This document shows, one piece after another, positions 1-64,000 of a stretch of 64,000 bases of DNA. Made by a program: the position numbers and the translations under genes. The stretch is taken from NCBI GenBank assembly GCA_023376005.1, contig CM042145.1, forward strand, positions 19,077,431 to 19,141,430, read 5' to 3'. Source of the DNA: Doryteuthis pealeii. Taxonomy: Eukaryota > Mollusca > Cephalopoda > Myopsida > Loliginidae. Positions within the stretch are counted from its first letter, which is position 1. Each line of letters starts with the position of its first letter. The notes below the pieces were generated by a model. It was not told the DNA's origin and ran no database searches. It saw only the letters and a program-made list of their open reading frames with translations.

Positions 1-169
1 AGAAACTTTTCATTTCATCAGCATCCAAAACCCAACATGCAAATAAAAGACTTTAATGTAATCCTCAAATCAAAAACTATTCATCCTGCAACTATATACA
101 TTTTTTTTTTTTTTAATCTGAAAAAATGGTGAATGCCTTTGTTAGTTTCAGACCTAACAGCATCTAGAG

Positions 170-425
170 TTGCTCCCCTTGATCAGTAGATCAGTTGATG
201 GGAATTCTCATTCCTTTAACCATGACTGGGTACAAGTGTTAAGCCGTGTTAATTATTCTATGTTAATGTTGCCCTGGTCCAGGATTGAACCTGCAGCCCA
301 GAGATGTTCCGTGCAGGCTCCAGATTATGACAAGAATGTTCCAGGGTTCGAGAAGGTTCCCTGGATCTGACAAGAAATACCTGAAGGCATATTGGCCAAA
401 ACGTTGAGTAGATAATAAAAATGAG
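170..425 (+). mobile_element. SINE-D-related fragment
   Basis: Contains accatgactgggtacaagtg (related to the gctggggtacaggtgttagg block of the 17290 copy) and a decayed 3' part (cctgaaggcatattggccaa ... cgttgagtagataataaaaa). Confidence 0.5.
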
Positions 426-429
426 TAAT

Positions 430-820
430 ATTTGGGTTTCAAATACTTCAGGGTTTGTTTTTTGTTTTTTTTAAGAAATCTCATAAATATATAGAATTCT
501 GGATTTAAATAATTGGATCATTCACTGAGTTACCCTAATGGTCCTAATTAATATTAGTCAGATTATCTGTATTATATCACCTAATAATACCAATATAAAT
601 AGTGAAACATAAAGGGGGGAAAAATCCAATGACATCAAATGGAAATAATCATTAGTTTTGTTAAGCTATACAATTTCTATAATTTCCAAAATGTTTTATA
701 ATGCATTTATGATGATAGACTAAAAACAATTGATTTGGGGAATCCAAAGGAAGAGTTAGAGCAGAGGTCAGGAGGTAGAAAGGTTGTGCAAAACAGGAGA
801 AGAGAAAGAGCTGGACTTAC
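430..820. other. AT-rich intron sequence, nothing recognised
   Basis: No repeat match or coding sign between the SINE-D-related fragment and the 33-nt exon. Confidence 0.5.
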
Positions 821-58022
<57,202 letters not shown>

Positions 58023-58915
58023 CTGAAAAAAAAAATATATAAATAAATAAAAATAGAAAAATAAACCAAGATTCTCACAAGAGATATTGCTTTGTTAAAT
58101 AAGTTTTTTAATTTTTTATTATTGTTTATTTTATTATACCAAATCAACCATTTTCAGGACATTTAATGCTGAATCAAGTTATTTTTGGTAAACAAAGGAC
58201 TCTGGCTGTTTACAGTACCTGCTATTGCTTAGTTTTTTGTGCAGACCATTCATTTAGATCTAGCGATTGAAAGAAAAGTGTTTATTACATAAAGGTTTTC
58301 TCTTTTATCATGTTAAAACCTGTTTAGGTATGTTATTATTAGTCATTAGTTCTCGCTCTCTCTCTCAAAAAACATTGATTGAATGAACTGAAATCCTAAA
58401 GATCTGAGGGAATCTCCCCAAACTCTAATTTTTTTAATACGTCTTAAAATATATATTGATTACATTAAAATAAACTCATATATAAGTATCTTCCTTGAAT
58501 AAGTAAACACTTTTTTTTTTATTATAAAGAGTTATTTTCTTCTAAACCAGAGATATTATGATTTTATTATTTTGTGTGTAACATCATAAAATCAAAATAG
58601 ATAGCATGAAATTTTGTAAACAAAAATAAAATTGCATGCTGGGATATTTAGCTTTGGTAGAGCAACTGGTTTTGAAAGAAAGCTAGATGTACTATGCTTT
58701 AAAAATTGACCTTGTGCCACATCCTGTCCCTGATGGAAGGATCAAATAAATAAAAACTCTATAAACAAAAATAAAATTGCATAAGGGCTATACTTATTCT
58801 TGGATTTTGACATTCATATTTTTAATATCAGTTTCAATGGTGAAGAGTTTGGTCATAAATAATGACTAATAAAAAAAATAATATCAGTTTTTATTGTATG
58901 TTTCCCTAGAAATGA

Positions 58916-59465
58916 TCAGTTTAGCTCAGTCAGTTGAGCATCTGTCTCAAAACCACAAAGTTCTGGGTTCAATACTGGCCATCACCAACTCAGCGCATGA
59001 GCAGCACAGCTTGGTTTGGTTTGTTTTTCATATCAACCTCAGTGGGTCATTTAATGCCGATAAAGTTTTGAAATAAATCAATTCTTAATGGATAATACAA
59101 TTTTTTTATAAATACATTTTTCTATTTAAACCATAGATGGGACCCTAACAGGTACTACCACTCCGGGTCAGAGTGGACCAGGGAGCAATGGTGATAAAGG
59201 GGTGCTCCACATTCCCCAAACCTCCAAAACTGGAACTTCACCATCAGATAGAGTTTAACGTCATTCCCAGGACATGTAGACCCGCAGCCACCGCCTTCTA
59301 GCACCCATATGATAAGCACAGCTTGGATATGTGCAATAAAGTGGTGAGCTAATGATGGGTGTGTCACTCAACCTCAGACGCAAAAACAATATCCCTGGTT
59401 TAGCGCTAGTGAACAGGGGATAGTCACCCTCGCTGTCCAGCTGATACTAACAATAGGTCACTCTG
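58916..59465 (+). mobile_element. SINE-A copy split by a family B insertion
   Basis: SINE segments 58916-59014 and 59315-59465 (plus) flank family B in minus orientation (59015-59314). AGCACAGCTTGG is duplicated at 59003-59014 and 59315-59326. Confidence 0.85.
59015..59314 (-). mobile_element. Family B copy (300 bp) inside SINE-A
   Basis: Minus orientation; tail at the left (tttggtttgtttttcatatc), truncated 5' end at the right (tctagcacccatatgata). Target duplication AGCACAGCTTGG. Confidence 0.85.
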
Positions 59466-59703
59466 CCTACTTAATAACGACTAATATCTTTGGTTTAGAA
59501 GAAAATTAACATTTTATGAAAAATTGTTAGTTTTGTACTTATTTTGGGACCATATTGTATATAGTTATTTACTAAGCTTAGCTAAGATGTGGCACAAGTC
59601 CAGAAGTAGGGGGAGTGCCCAGTAAGAATCAAACTCACTATCAATGGTCTACGAATCTAGCTAGCTGACCATTACACCATGTGAGCTACCATACTGTATA
59701 TAT

Positions 59704-60055
59704 GGGTAATTCCATGTCAAATCATACAGAAAAAAGTAAAATTGTCACTCACCCCCTTCAATTTTCTTGAAATTTTTTCCAGGTGTGGACTATGTTAACA
59801 TTAGACAATCTCTAAAATTTTTGAGTAGGGAAGCTCTAGAACTCATTTTACAGACAATAGTAGGTTACAAAAAGTCGCCATTTTTCGTGACCCCCTCAAA
59901 TTTGGAGAGCTAAAAATCAACATAATTCCGCCAATTTTTGGAATTGGAAGCTGAAATTTTGGGTATTGGCTAACTTTATCATAATCCACACTTGGACAAA
60001 ATTTCAGAAAAATTGAAGGGGGTGGGTGACATGGCCTGGATGATTTGACATGATT
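59704..60055. mobile_element. Second copy of the GGGTAATTCCATG element (opposite orientation)
   Basis: It starts GGGTAATTCCATGTCAAATC and ends ...GGCCTGGATGATTTGACATG. Internal blocks (ccaatttttggaattggaag, aaaaatcaacataattccgc) match 10573-10969 in reverse orientation. The last bases of the right TIR are lost. Confidence 0.65.
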
Positions 60056-60597
60056 AGATTATCAAATTAACACAATGGATAGCTTAAATAGTACTTGTTT
60101 TGTTACTAGATGGTATTAGGAATATCATGATTTTTCTCTATTTCTTCCTGTAAATATTCTGAGAATAAAGGTTTCTGTAAAAGATGCAATTTTAGAAAAA
60201 AAAGTATGGTTTTTTGCTTAACTCTTCTTTTGTTTAGAAATTTATTATAACACATCCTTTTTTTATTATTATCATCCTCATCATAAGGACCACAAAAACA
60301 ACAATGTACCAGTTCATTATAGTCCTATCTTCTGATATTCTATTATTGTGATGAACAGACCGATCAGACTAATGTTTTTTGTTCACTGCTAACCAAGATT
60401 ACTTTCTATTGTCTAATTTTAAATAGTATTAAAAGATTATATTAATTTTGTTGAATAATTCATCAGTTCTCTTTTTGTAAAACAAGTAGAGCAGAACAGA
60501 TAAATTTAAAGGAAGCAGGAAGCATTTATTATTTATAGAATATGCATTTCTAGTCAGTGGTTATACACACACACACACACATCTATATATGTATATA

Positions 60598-60790
60598 CAA
60601 GGGTGGGCTGAAAAGTTTGTATGATGATGTCATATCCGTTGATGATGACTTTTTAAAACCAATGTGATCCAAGCACTGCTATACTGATGGCAGAAGTGTG
60701 TGAACAGTGAGGGGGACTATACTGAAAAATAAACCTCATTTAGTCACATTCTATGAGAGTATCTTCATCAGCCTTTTTCAGCTGAACCTC
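60598..60790 (+). mobile_element. mariner remnant, transposase C-terminus
   Basis: CAAGGGTGGGCTGAAAAGTTT after TA at the left end is mariner-like. Shortly downstream a frame reads WQKCVNSEGDYTEK then stop, the typical mariner transposase C-terminus. The right end (cagcctttttcagct) is a decayed inverted repeat. The middle of the element is deleted. Confidence 0.6.
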
Positions 60791-61181
60791 TAATTTAGGA
60801 TAGCGTAAACACAGAAGCAATGGCATTTAGTTATGCCAGTTTATGGACTATGCGACCATCAAACTATATATATATAATGTAGGCTCAACCAATGGCACAT
60901 GGTGACTGTCAGTTGCTTGCCTATGTGATCATCAGATCAGCTCTCTCTCTCATATATATGTGTGAGAAATTTGAAGGAAGATATCACCAGGCATACAACA
61001 GAATGAACAAATCCTAGCAACAAGGTAACAGCTCCAGAACTTAGCTTTCAGAAATCTTCTGACGAAGGGATCTTTAGCCCCAAATATTAAGTAAATAAAT
61101 GAAAGGCAGATGAACCACATCATAGTTACCTTATTTTTCTTTACACTTGCATTGTGACAGCTTTCAAAACTAGCCACCAAA

Positions 61182-61246
<65 letters not shown>

Positions 61247-61639
61247 GTTTCATAAAACATAACTATTAACTCCAATTTAAAAACCCTTAAAATACTTTAT
61301 AAAATCCATTTAATCCATTTAATAATTCATGTCTGATGCAGAAATAGTCTGACATTCCTTTCTTCAAATTAAAATTAAAAGGGCAAAAAATAAATTAATA
61401 TTTTCAAATTGTTGCTATAAGCATTCTATTGTGTGATTTTTTAAAAATTTATTTTACATGTAAGATGGATATAAATGGGAAAAATCTTTGAATTTCTAAC
61501 TATGATATACTTAACAACTGCTGACCTGACTAAAAGTCAAGGCAGATAATATCAAATATCCACAAGCAAGTTAAAGAATTCAAAAATCCACAATCCAAAG
61601 AGAGAAAAAAGAAAAGAGGAGAGTTGGATTAAATTTAGC

Positions 61640-62080
61640 AGAAAAGGAAAGAAAAGAAAGGAAAAGAAAAAAAGAAAAAAAAGAAAAAAGAAAAAAAAGA
61701 AAAAAGAAAGGAAAAGAAAAAAAAGGAAAGAAAAAAAGAAAGGAAAGAAAAAAGAAAGAAAAGAGAGAAAAAGGAAAAGAAGAAAGAAAAAGAGAAAAGA
61801 GAGAAAAAAGGAAAAGAGAAAAGAAAAAGGAAAAGAGAGAAAAAGGAAAAAGAAAAAGGAAAAGAAAAGAGAGAAAAAGGAAAAGAGAGAAAAAAAAAGA
61901 GAAAAAAGAGAAAAAGAGATAAGGAAGAGAGAGAAAAAGGAAGAGAGAAAAAGAAAAAAGAAAGAAAAAAAGAAAAAGAAAAAAAGAAAAAAGAAAAGAG
62001 AAAAAGAAAAAAGAAAGAGAAGAAAAGAAAAAAAGAAAAAAGAAAAAAGAAAAGAGAAAGAGAAAGAGAAAGGAGAAAAA
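61640..62080. repeat. A/G-rich tract (GAAAAA/GGAAAAG repeats)
   Basis: About 440 bp of purines on the plus strand with only a few pyrimidines. The 218-residue Phe/Ser/Leu frame on the minus strand across it is a composition artefact. Confidence 0.9.
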
Positions 62081-63309
62081 ATTAATAGTGCAACATTATT
62101 ATTAGGCAATGCAATGTTTCTGAATAGCAAAATAGACCCACCCACTGTAGTTTTTTTTTTTGTTGTTTTTGTTTTAGAAATAGGTTGTTGTAAATGTTTT
62201 CTTTTCACATACAGCTATGACAAACAGAAAAGAAAATTGCCCTAAAAAAAATTTTTTTTTTTAAATTTATTTGTAACAATTTCTTGAGTAGAATAACAGT
62301 CAACCCCAATATAAAGGCAATCAGTGAAAAGTTAATCTGTAGAACAGTTTCAAAATGGAGACAGTTTAGAGTTCTTGAAAGCAAGAAATAAACAAACAAA
62401 AACAAAACAAACAAAAACAAAACAAAAAATACAAATAAAAATGTTATGTATATATAAAATGATATAAAACAATATCCAGAGTTCTATCAGAAAATTTGTA
62501 TCTGTCACAATGGCACGTTTTCTCTTCTTTTTAAACATGATTTTTTTTGTTGCTTTGATGGAAAAATTCATAGAAAGAATTTCATATGCAAGTTTAGGTT
62601 CTGTTCTTAAGGGAAAAAAAATTAAGATTAGTGACACTTTACAATTTTAAATTCTTTATAAAAGTTTAAAGAAAGAAACCAACAATTTTGACCATACCTA
62701 CATTAAAGACATTTCATAGAAATCTTAAGAATTAAACACAATATTTGGAATTATATATTTTTTTTTTTAGATATTAGCAGTGCAATAACTTTTACTTTAG
62801 ATAACAATAGAAAAGAATTTTTAAATAATTTTATGGACCATCTTAATCAAAATATATAGTCAACACAATTTCAAATCTTTTCAGGAGTTTATATTTGATT
62901 TTTAGAATCAAATAAAATAGGCTCATTTTCTTTTTTGACTGTATATAGTTAATGCATTAAGAAGGTGTATATAATTGATCAATTGATTTTAACAGCATGT
63001 CAACCTGTCTAGGGTTATCTTATGCCTAGAGATTAAGGAATAGCATACATTCTACATTTATATTTACATTTTCGGGGGGTAGTTGTTTCTTCAGAGTTTT
63101 TTTGCATACAGGTATATGATATAAAGTATATCTAATACAAATAATTTGCACACAGCTGTATGGTTTCAAGTATTCCTAATAATTTACAAACTGATCTATT
63201 TGACACACAGATGGTGTAGATTATGAGTTATCTCCCTTGGACTATTTCAGTAGAAGGAACTCTTTGGTAAAAGAGGAAGAAAGTTAATTGGCAACAGACT
63301 ACCTATACG

Positions 63310-63435
63310 ACGATCGTCCACCATTAGAGTGACTGCCATTTAACTGCTTGAGTTTTTGGACAGACATCATGAGGTGGACACAGAAATATCTCTCTTGACC
63401 AAGGATCCCCTTGCAGAAATGCCACCGTTATATCA
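63310..63435 (-). mobile_element. copia-type reverse-transcriptase fragment
   Basis: Minus strand: SIDITVAFLQGDPWSREIFL, then CPPHDVCPKTQAVKW. The D-x-x-x-A-F-L-x-G...R-E-I-F/Y-x-x-P-P motif is the start of the Ty1/copia RT domain. Family B sequence flanks it on the left-hand (5') side of the frame. Confidence 0.55.
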
Positions 63436-64000
63436 ATAGATGGGACCCTAACAGTTACTACCACTCCAGGTGAATGCGAACCTGGGAGTAATGGCAATGA
63501 AGGGCTACACCACACTCCCCAGAGAAGTTTAGAGTTATACCTTAGATACCCTCTGGGTACATCTTAACCCTCTGAAGGGTACACAGTCAGCATATTCTAA
63601 GATTGGAGAAGATGTTAATCCTTTGAGAGATTTTTTCTTTCATGGATTATTCCAAATCAAAATATGCATCTAACAGTGAAGTTTCAATTCTCTAACACTG
63701 GGGAATTACCATTATCTTCGGGGTCCACCCCTGACCCGGAGTGGTAATACCTGTTAGGGTCCCATCTATGGGTCAAATAGATCTGATAAAGATAAAATAA
63801 AATTAAAAAATAAACAAAAAAAGAGTATTAAAAATGAGTCTGAATAAAAAAATAAATGAATATCCAATAAGAATGAATAAAACAAAATGTCTTCAGCATG
63901 AAATAACCCAACAAGGGTTGTCATGCCGTAAAATCTAACCAACCACTCATCCAACCAGCCAACTAATAAGAATGAATAAAACAAAATGTCTTCAGCATGA

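Noticed and set aside
61552..62208. 218-residue Phe/Ser/Leu frame resembling a membrane protein
   Set aside because: Purine tract artefact; no start context, homology or splice signals.
58023..64000. Search for the first exon(s) and promoter of DENND1
   Set aside because: No minus-strand exon with the expected N-terminal uDENN motif (such as F-P-x-D-Y) and a phase-0 donor was found; presumed outside the window.

Overview
This is an AT-rich animal (metazoan) genomic window. It holds one recognisable host gene, read on the minus strand, with 14 small exons spread over 57 kb and embedded in dense transposable-element debris. The encoded 400 residues are a DENN-domain protein of the DENND1/connecdenn type (Rab35 guanine-nucleotide exchange factor family). 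All 14 exons have canonical GT/AG boundaries, and their reading phases join without a frameshift or stop (1,200 nt = 400 codons). The N-terminal first exon(s) lie beyond the right edge of the window and the C-terminal tail beyond the left edge. Intron sizes run from about 0.6 kb to about 21 kb. No other host gene was found; the long low-complexity open frames (39.3-40.7, 14.8-15.4 and 61.5-62.2 kb) are artefacts of purine/pyrimidine tracts.

The organism is most likely a lophotrochozoan, plausibly a mollusc. This is inferred from AT-richness, invertebrate-like DENND1 sequence, long repeat-filled introns, several tRNA-derived SINE families, Helitrons, mariners, TTAA MITEs and RNase H-bearing LINEs. 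No species call can be made from the window alone.

The introns are a mosaic of: SINE-A (tRNA-like head, about 240 bp, more than 15 copies); SINE-C (a second tRNA-like head, about 285 bp, about 12 copies); family F (about 120 bp tRNA-like units); SINE-D (tRNA-Ser/Leu-like head with a CTGAAGA/GAAAC motif in its 3' half); family B (300-590 bp, ending in the 3' motif GTTGATATGCCGT, shared with LINE tails); 5'-truncated LINEs with RNase H, reverse-transcriptase and C-terminal CCHC remnants; a copia RT remnant; Helitrons with TC and CTAG ends; mariner relics; a piggyBac-like TTAA MITE; several foldback elements; and many microsatellites, including a 1.1-kb polypurine array.

The most unusual item is a near-textbook type I hammerhead ribozyme at 40978-41034, with a two-part stem I, perfect stem II, a CTGAAGA/GAAA/TC core and a palindromic CACGTG helix III. 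It follows a tRNA-like A/B-box segment, which suggests a ribozyme-carrying SINE. A decayed second copy lies at about 20700-20900 on the minus strand. Other notable items are a Helitron whose exact ends are proved by a paralogous empty site, an inverted Helitron dimer with two 3' ends, nested insertions with clear target-site duplications, and foldbacks carrying CCCTAA-type motifs.
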